The notes beneath the pieces are model-generated. The model did not search any database, was not told the DNA's origin, and was given only the letters and a program-made list of their open reading frames with translations. The position numbers and the translations under genes were made by a program. Shown one piece after another: positions 49,801 to 61,279 of a stretch of DNA of 64,000 bases (position 1 is the first letter of the stretch; every line of letters begins with the position of its first letter). Source of the stretch: Allium sativum (taxonomy: Eukaryota > Streptophyta > Magnoliopsida > Asparagales > Amaryllidaceae). The stretch is taken from assembly GCA_030737875.1 (NCBI GenBank), contig CM060915.1:572492577-572556576 (forward strand), read 5' to 3'.

Positions 49801-51829
49801 TTTATATATTTATATAAATATAATTATATTTAATCGAATAGCGACGCTGTAGTTCGTATTTTGAATTCGAAACTTCAAATGATTGTACCGGATGATCCGA
49901 CCGTTGGATTTTCCCAAAACTGGAACCGTTGGATTCGTTTTGAAAAGATCTTTTTAATGATGTAAATTTTGTGAAGATCCAACGGTTATATTTTCAGATA
50001 TGTGTAAATCAAATCTGAAGAAAAACAGCGCCACGGCCGCGTTATGGCCCGAAGCGTTGTTTGAATGAATTGGCTATTTTAAAATAAATAAAAATAGCGA
50101 TAAATCTTTATAAAATATTATAAACGATATGGAATGTGAAATTTAGAAATTAACTGAAGGTTAGCTAAGTCGAATGGTTTCCTGGGTTTTGATCTGATAT
50201 TGGTTTCGGCCTTCGGGGTTAATATTTGGGAAATCGTTCTCTTACTGATTGTCAGTTAGTGACTAATGAATTCGAATGAGGTGTATGTGGTGTTTGTGTA
50301 GCACTAGTTATTTATATACGCGAGTTGCTCAGAAAGACCGGGTTTATCCCATTTTTAATAACTGAATCGACGATAAGAAATCGAAGATGAAGACGGTGGT
50401 TGAAGACCGGAGATCTTCACCTCGTTTGGATGGTAACTGATGTCCTGATTGGGAGGCATCCCGAAATATGGATAATGAGTGGTGATCGTCCAGACGTACG
50501 TGGAGATCGATGGGCTTGCGAGGTATATAGTGCCTCCGGTTTCGTTCAGACCCAGAACGGACTTGTAAATGGACTGTGTGTCTGACATTGGAATTTATTC
50601 TGTGTGATTGATAGCCATCGGTTACATGGCGTGAATTGCCTGTGTGGCATGCTAAGATGCAGTGATCAGGGCTTCTGTTGAAAAGCAAAGTCTTGTGGTT
50701 GATGATCAAAGCACCGCATGTGGCGTAGCTTTGTGTATAACGTGAATTCGCGAGCCTCACACCCCGGTATGAACCAGAAACGAGAGAGGACCTCAGGGGG
50801 GACATGCGTTTCTTTCTAGCTAGAAGTGGCGTCAGTGGTTTTACACGCTCTGACGAGTTTGACTTATGTGGTTGTTACTGTTGCGAGGCGCCTCGGTTAG
50901 ATCGGACGATCCGGGTCTGATGGAGTCATTCGTTGACTCATTGATGCCCCATTGGGCGGGGAAACGCATTGTTCAGGCATTATAATCCACTCCGTGTGGA
51001 CCGGCCCTGACGATCCAAGGTACGGTTGCAGCTGTGCCTGAGACACGGGCTAGAGCGTCTCGAATTCGGTAAGGACTATCTTTTGCCTTGGTTCATGGCG
51101 GAAATCCAATTTCCAAATACGTGACTGTGCGGTTTTGATTGTATGTACATATGGCGACATGATATATGGTACCCATGCCATCTATGATTGATAATTATGA
51201 TTCAAAATTATTTTCGAAACTTATAAATACTAGTAATAATATCAAATGCTTTTGTTTTATTCGTATCAAGCATATTTTGGCCATTATAAGGTAAAACTCT
51301 ATCCTCCGGTTTGCGTTGCATTGTGTGATGGGAACTGAGTCTTATAATGGCTTCATTTTTATAAAAAACATTGCGATGTTTAAAAGAATGATTTGTTTTA
51401 AAGTACTGGCAATCCAATGGAGTAAACCCGTTCCACGAAAGTGGCGTGGTCCTGTGATTAGCCATATTTGAAATGTGTTAAGTAGATTTCTCATACCAGT
51501 CCCATGACTGACTCGTAGTTTGTTTCACTTGCAAACTCGGGTGCCCCTTTTTCTACACAGACAGCCTTGTCTTCAGGTTTTAGCTGGCTTTCTCTGGATA
51601 GCTGGAGCTGAAGATGGATTCTATCATTTATCTCTTTTTATGCTGTTCAGCTCCTATTGTACATTATGTTTGTTTTCCGCTGTAGACTCTGATGATTATG
51701 TTTATCCAGTATATTCTATTGTGCGTTATCTGGTGTATTTATTTATTTCTGTTCTGCTATTATCTGTTTATGTGTTATATTCCAAAGATTACCCTTCCCA
51801 CCGTCACTACGGGGTTTGGGGTCGTCTCA
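46897..51829 (+). mobile_element. 3' LTR of the LARD (4933 bp)
   Basis: It starts TGTAACGACCCGG and ends GGGGTCGTCTCA, and is collinear with the 5' LTR. The main difference is a 57-bp deletion after ccgctgtagac (about 51687), where the 5' LTR has extra sequence at 45371-45427. Scattered substitutions between the two LTRs show that insertion was not recent. The long antisense frames (47579-48211 and 50344-50805, 210 and 153 codons) are broken in the other LTR and are not called as genes. Confidence 0.87.
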
Positions 51830-52269
51830 CAAGGAGCGCATGTATTTCTTTCTAGCTAGAAGTAGTGCAGTGGTATGGAGCCCAGGCATATTGACTTATG
51901 TTGATGATGGATAGCGAGGCGCTTCAGATATGATTGGTAGACAATGGCCAAGTGACAGGTCCGATAGGACCGGGAAACGTATTGTTCAGGAATAAACAAT
52001 CCACAAAAGTTAGAGTGGACCGGCCCTGCAAGATCCAAGGATTAGTAAGGGTGTGACCCTAAGGCATGTGTTAGAGTGTCTCAAAACCATTAAGGAGACA
52101 TCTCTTGCCTTGACTCATGATGGAAATCCAATTTCTAATATGACATCATACATTTTTAGTTATAAACCGATATGGCGACATAATATATGGTACCTATGCT
52201 GTTTATGACTGATAAATTTATGTTGAAATAGTTTTTGAAACTTCTAGGCACTGATAATAAAACCATATG

Positions 52270-54699
52270 TGTGACGGCCCGTCCCGAGCCAGCCGACATT
52301 TCTTTGAAATGGGTTGTGCCAATGCCCGACCAGCATGGGACGGTCGTCAAAAGAAAGGGATTTGAAGCTATGAATCATCAAGAACCTGTAGTATATCTCA
52401 CAGCACATGGAATAAAATATAATAACAACATAACTTAACATAAAACAGGCGAGACAGTGCATAAGATGAAAACTAAATCATCATTGCAGCGGAATCCAAA
52501 ATATAGCTTATGATCCAAACCATCATTATTACAACTTCAAAATACTGTATCTAGAGAAAAAATAGAAAAGGTATACTACTAATGCCCAAAGCAGTGACTA
52601 GCAACTACACAGGGAGAATATATGTAAATAGTATGTGGAAGCCTCTTGCTCGTCTCCGGGCAACTACCCGTGCATAACCACCTAACCTGTCTCTAGTCTG
52701 GTCGTTTAGGAGCACCCAGAGTAATAAGAAGAGACATAAATCTTTGGGTCAGACAAAAGTCGTGTATGAGCGATAGCAGCAAAACAGAATAATAACAGCT
52801 ATAAAAAATCATACCTGAACCTAGACCTACTACAAAAGAGTTATCACAACAAGATGTACAGTACCCTAAGGTAACACTAACATAAAGTGTAAGGCGGAAG
52901 TGTGTATGTCATGGTGATAGCAAACATCAAACATAGCAATCAACCTCACATCTCTCACTCGGTGCGTAAAGTATACGATATCCACCACTTTGATCACCAA
53001 ATTCTTTGCTACGACCACTTTGCCCTTGGGGTTTTAATGACCCCCATTGCGCTGGTCCGTAGCCACTAATCCCTTGCCACGATCACCTTGCACTTGGGAG
53101 TCCGAATGGCCCCATTGCACTGATCCATAGCCATTCTACGATAACTTGCCCTTGGGGGTCTTAATGATCTCATTGCGTTGATCCATGACCACTAATCCGT
53201 CTCTCAATGGTGAACTAAAGCTATAGATATCAATAACCCCTTTGCGCACATCCCGCAGCATAATCCAACCCTTGAAGTTCACTTTGGTTCCTATCTGGAT
53301 CCTGAGTAATAACTTCCCATTGGACTTCCTTTACATCTCGGGTTTTGGATGAATTGGAGTTGGTCTTCAGAAGAGTCATCGCGTAGTAGTAGTAGAGGTT
53401 CAAACTCGGTTCGGTTCGGGTATATGGTGCTCTAGCTCCCCATTTGGTTCGGCTCAATCCCATTCCCTCGGTTCGGTTCGGATTCACCATCTCCGTACGT
53501 TTCGGTTCGGGTTCATCATCTCCGTGCGGTTCGGTTCTACTCCATCTCGTTCCGGTTCGGCGCTCCATTCCAACTCCAACTCCATATAAGTGGCCTTCCT
53601 TATTGCCATGTTTTCTCCTATGCCATGCTCCGGTCCGGTTCAGTCCATCCAATCCGATCTCCCTTCTCCAATCCGATCCGGAATCTTGGCGCTTTTCTAG
53701 CAAGCTTGTTACGTATAATCTCGCCATACGACGGCGTTTTCAACCATTCTAACTTTACTAAACAATCACAAAACATCTCAAACAACAGTAACAACATATA
53801 GATTTAACCAACAAGATCAAAACATCAAGCACTTAGGTTAATTTAGGTCAAACATACCCAAAAAGCATGATTTTTCCCTTAATACCCTTAACCATGTTTA
53901 ACAATAGAGTTAGCAAACTTAATCCAAAATAACCCAAATTTTTTACTAGAGACATAAAATAATATTTTATAATTTATACGTATTTTTCCATATCATAATT
54001 TCGCTAATTATCACTAATCGCCCCTAATTAGCAGTAATTAGTGTAAAAACATGTTAGTCACTCACCTTAGCCACAAATAAATTATAGATCTGAAAACTCC
54101 ACTGATTTGGGTCGAATTCCTATGTGTTCCAGCAGCTCTATCTTGATATTGATGCTAATCCACTTTAATTTGATGTAGATTTAGCTATTATGTGTTTAGA
54201 AAGTGACTAAAAGGTGATTTGTGAGTTGGAGGCCATTGCTAGGGTTAGAGGAAGGTAAATGGCTGCTAGAAAAACGAATAAAACTGATTTCCCAAACCCT
54301 ATCAGCCCTCTCATAACCCTTATCCCAAAATGTGTTCTGGGCTTAGCAGCTAATCACCCGGTTAAGCCCAATTATATTGTTTTTCATCATCCAAAACTTA
54401 TTTCAGCCATATCTCCTAAACGATAAGTCCGTTTGATTAATGTGACCACTATACGAAAAGGTAAACCATCATCTAAATCCAATGGAATTAGTTTCAGATC
54501 AAAATTCCTTACCAATCATTAGTTATAGGCAAAACAAGATTCACTAGTGGCAAAATAGTCATTTAAAATTCGGCAAAAATCGCGAACATGGGAAATGACC
54601 CCGATAGTCGTTCCCTAAAGTCACATGACCATACAACTTCATATGTGAATGAAATAAATATTCTACGATCCTCCGATGCATAGAATGCGGGTCATTACA
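52270..54699 (-). mobile_element. Solo LTR of a different retrotransposon family (2430 bp)
   Basis: It is bounded by tgtgacggcccgtccc and gcgggtcattaca and by perfect 5-bp duplications ATATG (52265-52269 and 54700-54704). Outside them, the older LTR sequence continues on both sides. I place it on the minus strand because TGTAATGACCCGC resembles the start of the other gypsy LTRs. No PBS or PPT lies inside. Internal features are three degenerate repeats around cccttgggggt (53020-53200) and a ggttcggttcgg-rich block (53400-53660). The 165-codon frame over that block is a by-product of the repeat. Confidence 0.87.
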
Positions 54700-54704
54700 A
54701 TATG

Positions 54705-55379
54705 ATTTTGTTTTCTGCGTATCAAGCATATTTGACCCTTATAAGGTAGAACTCTATCCTTCGGCTTGCATTGCATTATGTGATGGGGCCGGAGTCCTAT
54801 AATAGCTTCATTTTTCAAAAAGCGTTGCATTGTATTATTTTAAACTGGTATTCGTGCGGAGTAAACACGTTCCATGTCATACGGCGTAGTCCCATGATTT
54901 TTCCCACTTTTAAAGTAAGTTTTAATAAATGTTTTAAGTTCTCACACCAATCTCATGAATTACCTAGAGTTTATTATTTTCGCCTAAACTCTGGGTGCCC
55001 ATATTTTCCACATGGACAGCTAGTAGTTTTGGTTTTGTAGATTTCTATTTAACAGGATCCTGGTTAACGGCTGGAGCTATATTCAAAAAAGCTTTTATCC
55101 ATTTATTTCTTTCTGCTATGTTAGTTGATATATTTCCGCTACACATTGTATTTATATGTTTCCATTTCCGCTGCTGTGTAATTTATTCTCTGATACTTGT
55201 ATTTCCGCAGTATATTATTTATTTGCACTCTGGTATTTTTGTACTCTGATGTAAAATTGTTGCAATAGCAATGAAATGTTATGTGTTCTGATGTGTTGTG
55301 TTCCCATACAGTCTGAGTTCTTTAACAGCCTTGGTCGGTTTAGCGATCAATTCGGACCGGGCGGAGTTCGGTGTGAACA
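54705..55379 (+). mobile_element. Distal piece of the giant solo LTR
   Basis: It resumes at cgtatcaagcatatttgacc, aligned with cgtatcaagcatattttgacc of the LARD LTRs, and runs to GTGTGAACA followed by the AGTGA duplication. The stretch ttgcaatagcaatgaaatg matches ttgtaattaataatgaaatg of the array LTRs. Two chance frames (89 and 84 codons) lie here. Confidence 0.82.
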
Positions 55380-55529
55380 AGTGATTATACTCTCCTCCAC
55401 ATGAAATTTGAGTTGCAAATTTCCCATTTTGTAAGTAGTCTTCAACTCTTTCTTCATAGTTATCTAAATCAGTTCTGCTTTAATTATAAAAATTGCTAGA
55501 TTTATTGACTAATATGTATTTTAGACAGT

Positions 55530-56945
55530 ATAATATTATACTCATATTCAATCATTTTCCACAATTGAATAGAAACAATTTCAATACCATTATGAAGTCT
55601 GTTGTTTATTTCTTTCCAAATAAAGTATATTTTTTGTTGTGAAAACAACAGAGGCTTTATTAAGATGGTTTTTATTATGTTTGAATAAACTCTAAATTTG
55701 ATGGATGCTATATTTTAAATTCTGCATTTGAGTATTTTGATTGGTTTTTAGTCTATTTTTGGTAATAAACCAAATGTGCAAAGTGTAGGCACACTAAAAA
55801 GAGATATAATTGATAGCTTCGTTATCCGTTTTACAAATAAACAAGTTATTTCACCTTATTCATTCCAATTAAAGCATTTTATTCTAGTAGGAAGCCTATT
55901 TAAAATAGCAAAATAAGAGAAAAATACCATTTATGGACAATTTTCTTTATTCCAAATAACACTAAACCAGCCAACTTCATTTTCAAAACCTTTAATATAA
56001 TTCCAAATATTTTTGAATGAAAATTTATTTCTAACAGATAATTTCCAACTCCATTGATCTTCAATCAGATTTGGATTTATAGAAATCTTACTAACATTAC
56101 TTTTGAAAATAGAAACAACAAGGTTTTTTTGAAAATCCCAAATTGAATTATTTATAATACAGTCAACATTATCACTATTTCCACCAAAAATATAGATGTT
56201 ATTCCAGCTAAGTAAATTGATTAAGGAATTGCACTTATCCCAGGTTCAAACTATAAACTAGTGTTTTCCTATCTTTAAAGTTTCTTTCAGTCGGCTTAGA
56301 ACCAGTCTTCCTGTAGTTTAAAATATTTTTCCAAGTAAAAGAATAGTGATTTTCAACAGGCATAGTCCATGTTTTATTTATTTTTGAGATACTTAGCTTT
56401 CATCCACTTAGCCCATAAAGATTTCCTAGAAATAAATTTCCATAAAAGATTTAAATTACATGCATCACTTAAGTCTTTAAGATTTCTAAGACCCATCCCA
56501 CCAGCTTTCTTTGATTTAGTAATGGTACTCCAAGCAATTTTGTGATATTTACCACTTCAAAAAAAAAAACACAAATTTTATCAATTTTACTTAAAATTCT
56601 GGTAGGAATGTTGTGAGGCTATATCTAGTATAAGATAATAGAAGCGATGACAGTATAAGTAAGTTCTAGTCTGCCAATAATAGATAATAACTTACTCGGC
56701 TAATACTCTATTTTATTATGAATGATATCATCCAGTTTGGCATAGTCATTATCTTTTATTTGGTTAGAACTAAGTGTTATCCCCAAGTATTTAACAAGGA
56801 GAGTGCCTTCATGAAAGTTTAAATAGTTGAAAATACACTCCTTGCAAGAGCAATTTTTAGTGAAATAAATTTTTGTTTTTCTATCAATAACAAAAGGCCT
56901 GGTAAATTTCTTGATATTACCAAAAATGGCCGCCTTAATAACATA
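55530..56945 (-). pseudogene. LINE (L1-type) ORF2 C-terminal remnant
   Basis: Read on the minus strand, the translation in shifting frames shows hallmarks of the plant non-LTR retrotransposon polyprotein after the reverse transcriptase core. These are FHEGTLLVKYLGITLS, then SKLLSIIGRLELTYTV, then KAGGMGLRNLKDLSDACNLN with LLWKFISRKSLWAKWMKAKY, and a zf-RVT-like FSFKNIWNYIKG. Stops and frameshifts interrupt it. The catalytic YADD part and the endonuclease are not in the window, and no poly(A) tail is obvious. It is a decayed fragment next to a copia element. Confidence 0.75.
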
Positions 56946-56949
56946 GGCA

Positions 56950-57223
56950 CTCTATAAACCTTTATCGAGAGCAGTGTGTAATTTGTTTCTTTAGTTTATT
57001 GCTGATGTGTGTGTTTGTAATATAAGTGTGGCTGTACATATTTCTTTTACTTTGTTTTTCATATTTGGGCCTAATTTGCTTGGCTTGTTTGCTCATATAT
57101 ATATATATATGTATATATATATGTATATATATATATATGTATATATATATATGTTGATGGGCTGAATAAGAAAAAAGCTTTTTCCCTCTTCTCAATATTT
57201 CATGTTATTCATTTGAGAGAACA
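56950..57223 (+). mobile_element. Probable remainder of copia 5' LTR
   Basis: The segment ends gagagaaca, directly before a Met-tRNA PBS, so it should be the 3' part of a Ty1/copia LTR. The 5' LTR boundary is not found; the LINE remnant abuts it. It contains a TA/TG microsatellite. Confidence 0.5.
57091..57155. repeat. (TA)n/(TG) microsatellite
   Basis: Blocks of TATATATATA separated by single TGTA steps. Simple repeat. Confidence 0.95.
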
Positions 57224-57237
57224 TGGTATCAGAGCCA
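57224..57237 (+). other. Primer-binding site of copia element
   Basis: TGGTATCAGAGCCA is a perfect 14-base match to the initiator Met tRNA 3' end, immediately after the presumed LTR end ...aaca. Confidence 0.88.
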
Positions 57238-57310
57238 CGAAGATTCAAAATTTAGATCTAACTCGAGATTCGGATCAAATTGTTGAGAAATTGGAGAAAG
57301 AAATATCATA

Positions 57311-58612
57311 ATGGATGCGATGCAATTGATGCCTAAAACTACCGTCGTAAGTTGAATAATCTGAACTATTTGAATTGGAGTAAGTTTATTCAGGTATATC
57401 TTTGAAGTATAGAAAAGGATGGCCATTTGATTGAAGATCCACCTATGGCGGAATCAAAAGAAGATAAGTATCTGATATGGTTAAGAGAGGATAATCGATT
57501 GTTTTTACAAATCAGAAATTCGATTGACAGTGAAGTAATTGGTCTAGTTAATGATTGTGAGTTTGTTAAAGAGCTGATGGAGTATCTAGAGTTTCTATAT
57601 TCTGGAAAACGAAATCTAACAAGGATGTACGATGTGTGTAAGTCATTTTACAGAGCTGAAAAACAAAAAAAATGCTCATAAATTATTTCAAGAATTTCAA
57701 GAGGACATATGAGGACTTTAATCTGCTTCTTCCAATTAGTCTGGATGTGAATACTTAACAGCAACAACAATACCAAAAGGCGATTATGAGCTTCCTATCT
57801 AGTTTAACACCATAATTTGAATCTGTAAAATCACAAATCCTATCAGGATCTGACAATCCTTCGTTGCAAGAGGTGCCTAACAGAATTCTTCGCACTGGGA
57901 TTGCTCATACACAAGTATCAAATACAGGAGTTGAGAGTGTATTAGTTAGTAGTAATATAAATTATGTGCAAGGAAAACAAGGTAATTAGCTTGAATCTAG
58001 ATCATCTCGGAATAATTCACCAAGACCAAATGTTTAGATCACCAAACCATAGCAAAGTTTGTACATAATGTAAGACGCAAGGACATACGAAATTTGAATC
58101 TAGGTAACTTCAATATAAGACTTCATAGTCGAATAATGATATGAAGACAGATTTATGTCAGCAGAAGATTATGATAATTATATAAAATTTCAAGAGTCAG
58201 TGAAAAATGGATCAACAAATCAGGGATCTACATCATCTATTACAAATATTGCAAATTATGTAAGTCAATCAAAGTGGATCATAGATTCGAAAGCAACTGA
58301 TCATATGCCATGTAATAGTAGTTTGATTTCAGATATATAATATAAACAATCAACTCATGTTGCTACACTAGTTGATGGATCACAAGCATATATTCAATAA
58401 ACTGGAAAAGCAAACTTATACTCAAACTTACCATTAAACTCAATGTTGTTTGCCAAATTTATCATTCAATCTGGTATCTGTGAGTCAAACCACTAAGAAT
58501 TTGAACTGTAGCTCATCATTTTTTTGCCAGATCACTGTGCGTTTCAAGATCTTATAACGAGGTAGATTATTGGTAGAGGTGAAGAATCTAGAGGTTTATA
58601 CATGTTTATTTA
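57311..58612 (+). pseudogene. Ty1/copia gag-protease-pre-integrase remnant
   Basis: In order: a start MDAMQLMPKT followed by a stop; a gag (UBN2-type) region that is open at 57427-57681 (WLREDNRLFLQIRNS, then LYSGKRNLTRMYDVCKSFYR); a damaged zinc-knuckle-like stretch near 58060-58100; and an open piece (58155-58340) with the protease motif WIIDSKATDHMPC. There the catalytic D-S-G has become D-S-K. Pre-integrase remains follow (LPDHCAF, IIGRGEESRGLYMF). Multiple stops and frameshifts show the element is dead. Integrase and reverse transcriptase are missing, because a CACTA element cuts in at 59251. Confidence 0.82.
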
Positions 58613-59113
58613 TGTAACGACGGCCGGAACAAAAAGCCCTCATCCCTCATAGGGCTCACGCATATGAGGTGACACACACATCCTTATAACAAAAGGAATC
58701 CCTTATGTTACGTGACTACCAACACATATTTGTACTCCACCCCTTCAATTTATTCCGTGATGTGGGACTATTTATTTAAATCGTCATTCCTACCTTAATA
58801 ACATGCGAGACAATCCTAAAGTTTCCTCATTGACTCACATCCTACGTGTTTTTTTAGAGTATTTCCTTGCCTATATGGCCTAGTCCATAGCCTTCGGCTC
58901 CGATACCACTATTATGTAACGATGGTTGGAACAAAAAGGCCCTCCCCCTCCTGCATAGGGCGCACACATATGAGTTGACACACAAATTCTTATAACAAAA
59001 GGTATCCCTTATGTTACGTGCCTACCAACTCATATTTTTACTCCAATCCTTCAATTTATTCCGTGATGTGATACTATTTATTTATACCGCCATTCCTACC
59101 TTAACAACATGCA
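58613..59113 (-). mobile_element. TRIM element (terminal-repeat retrotransposon in miniature)
   Basis: Two direct repeats of about 200 bp (58613-58812 and 58915-59113), each beginning tgtaacga and ending near acatgc, flank a 102-bp core. On the minus strand the core begins, 6 bases after the repeat, with TGGTATCGGAGCC, a Met-tRNA-type PBS. A purine-rich stretch (gaggaaa) lies near the other repeat. There is no coding capacity. It interrupts the copia pre-integrase reading (GLYMF before, GSVPSKSTS after). No clean target duplication is visible. Confidence 0.78.
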
Positions 59114-59250
59114 AGGCTCTGTTCCATCCAAGTCTACAAGTTATTCAAGTATAAATTCTGCATTTCAAACTCATTGTCAACTAAGACATCCATCACTTTG
59201 CTTGTTTAAGAACTTTTATCCACAATTTAATTCATTATCTGCAATACAAT
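59114..59250 (+). pseudogene. Copia pre-integrase continuation
   Basis: The reading GSVPSKSTSYSS, then FQTHCQLRHPSLCLFKNF, continues the copia GAG-pre-integrase domain after the TRIM. The usual CHxRLGHPS is changed, with RLGHP reading QLRHP. It stops at the CACTA terminus at 59251. Confidence 0.7.
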
Positions 59251-59975
59251 CACTACAAGAAAACACTGATTTAGCGTCAGATATTTAGAAGCACAAATTT
59301 CCGTCGCTAATTTACGACGGATTTCCATGTGATCTGCAAGGGATAGTTTTTTGGTTTTTCAACTTTTTTTTCTTTTATTTATTACCGTCGTCTTTTGTAA
59401 TCTCTCACTAAGCCACCGCAAATTGCGTTAAATTACCGACAGAAAATTTCCGCTGCTATTTTCCGCTGCAAATCCAGGCAGAACACCGACGAATATTTAT
59501 CGAAGCTATTTCGCAGTAGAATTCCAACAGATTTGGAAGAGATGAAAATATTAGTTTATTATAATAATTATTTAATAATTAATAATAAAAATTAATACTT
59601 ATGAAATGATATTTAGTATTCAATAATTAATTTTAAATAATTGTATTTAATAATTATAATTGATAATTATAGCTGATACTTATATTTTATAATCATAGTT
59701 GATAATTATATATTATAATTTGAAAATTTTAAAAATTTGAAATTATATTGAATAAATTTGGAATGTTTATCTGTAACAATTGTTTTATTTGGTTGTCTCC
59801 GTTGATTAGCTTACTATTGCCTAAAAGTCACGAGTTCCCTCCCTATTTTTGTTTTGCCTGCTTGTTTTATTGAAATATCGTAAACATGGCCGCTCAATTT
59901 ACTAATTATAATCCCTAACCCTATCAGCTATTCTCTGCCATTCCCATCTACAAATTCATACCGAAATTAAAATTG

Positions 59976-60125
59976 ATGAAGCTCTTCCAAACCCTAACCT
60001 TCTGCTCTCCTACAACCTTCAACTCGCCTCGGTTGCTACAATCGTTTGCTAGCCTTCGTCGTTGCTTGGTCTCGTTGCTGCTCGCCTTCGTCGTTGCTTG
60101 GTCTCGTTGTTGCTCACCTTCGTAA
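59976..60125 (+). pseudogene. Captured gene leader with 49-codon first frame
   Basis: After a plant-like leader (ccctaaccctatcagc), an ATG at 59976 opens 49 codons starting MKLFQTLTFCSPTTFN. These are rich in Ser, Leu and Arg, like an organelle-targeting or secretory N-terminus (SLLLAFVVAWSRCC). A TAA follows, then a splice-donor-like ataggtaat. It may be the first exon of the gene whose later exons are at 61280-61957, but the link is not proven. Confidence 0.3.
60053..60118. repeat. 33-bp tandem duplication in leader
   Basis: Two adjacent copies of ccttcgtcgttgcttggtct plus cgttg(c/t)tgctc, inside the 49-codon frame. Confidence 0.8.
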
Positions 60126-61279
60126 ATAGGTAATATCTTAGTTGATTTATTTGTTCGTATTTTGCTTTATGTGTTACGCCGACATTTCCCCGCTGTTTAT
60201 TTATTCCTATTTTGCTTCTACTTAGCATCCAGAAGTTCAAAACAGGTAAATTTTATCGTAGTAGAGGATTTTTTCTACTTGGCTATTATCTAGATCTGGA
60301 ATATGATTTTTTTTATCAGAATGAATAGATGATTTTGTGGTTTTTTTGCTAAAATTATCTTTATTTTATTTTAGTTAGAATGCCGAAACTGGCTCACTAA
60401 ATGAAATAACCATCGGTCCTATAGGGTTTCCATTTGGAAATTCATACAGATCCAAAACCGTATGTCATTTAATATTACAGTAAGATTGTTCCAATCATTT
60501 TTCATCTGTCTTAACTGGGAGAGGATGAGTTTGATGGAATAGTTGTAGATCTGTAGTGTAAGGGTTTACATCAATGTTTTATTTGGCTTTATTACTTTAT
60601 GATTAAAATAGTTTATCAATCAATTGATCTGATTAGGTAACAATCAATTTCTTGAAGACAATATTATGTTCTCTTTATTCACTACCATAATCATGGCTTC
60701 ATTGCCCCCTTGGGTTGAGGGTTTTGGTTCAACCGTCATACCAAAGACTAGAATACGTTGCAACTTATGACTGTATGGACTATGGATTCTAACTTACATA
60801 GCTCTATGTATCTAATGTAGCTATAGGTTGATTATTCCAAGTTTCGAGAGTGAGAGAGCACTTCTTCTTGTATAGGATTTCAACCCATCAGGGGCAGTTC
60901 AAAGTTTTGAGTTAATCAGTTAGAATTTTGAATGAATGTAGATTGTACAGTAGGTGCTTTTCTCATTGTTTATTTTGCTATTTTATAATCCAATCATTTA
61001 TGCATTTCTGCTTTCAAGCTTATAATATAGTGTGCATGCATGTTTATTAAGTATGATTAGACTATTGTTCAAAGTGAATACATTTGTAATGTCTTATACC
61101 CTAAAAAAATGGGAGTAAAATCATGCATGTATGTTCCATGGCGAAATACAAGCTAGTTGTATGGAAAAATAACTATTTTTGCTCTTAAAAGCTTGTATTA
61201 CATACAGTTTTTCAGTCACATGCAACACAGTTTATGTTAATTTCCACTGTAAATTTGTAGTTTTATCTTTTCCTTAAAG

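Larger units (their letters stand above)
40590..51829 (+). mobile_element. Complete LARD (non-autonomous gypsy derivative), 11.24 kb
   Basis: The structure is LTR 40590-45572, PBS, non-coding internal domain 45573-46896, PPT, LTR 46897-51829. Flanking pentamers are CAGGG (40585-40589) and CAAGG (51830-51834), an imperfect 5-bp target duplication. With the element removed, gacgcaggg joins agcgcatgt, which matches the equivalent position inside this same LTR family (...cctcagggaggacatgcg...). So the element inserted into an older relative, the solo LTR 28159-55379. No gag or pol is present. Confidence 0.87.
28159..55379 (+). mobile_element. Giant solo LTR (gypsy LARD family 3) split by three nested insertions
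   Basis: The LTR starts TGCAACAATCCGG and ends GGAGTTCGGTGTGAACA. It is flanked by perfect 5-bp duplications AGTGA (28154-28158 and 55380-55384). The pieces 28159-28672, 36425-40589, 51835-52269 and 54705-55379 align in order with the LTRs of the complete LARD at 40590-51829, and in reverse complement with the 1-23973 array. Removing the three insertions and one TSD copy each leaves about 5.8 kb. There is no PBS after its 3' end and no PPT before its 5' end, so it is a solo LTR formed by LTR-LTR recombination. It is more diverged than the elements inside it, consistent with greater age. Confidence 0.85.

Noticed and set aside
50344..50805. 153-codon antisense frame in the LARD 3' LTR
   Set aside because: The 5' LTR version (43999-44394) differs in frame at its end, overlapping frames exist on both strands, and it covers the stem-loop block. 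It is LTR sequence and not a gene.
53230..53727. 165-codon minus frame in the small solo LTR
   Set aside because: It is created by ggttcgg-type repeats, which stay open in several frames. The opposite strand is open too (53444-53752).
58613..59113. A plain tandem duplication instead of a TRIM
   Set aside because: The TG-starting repeats, the variant PBS at the expected side and the 102-bp core fit an LTR pair better, although no target duplication was found.
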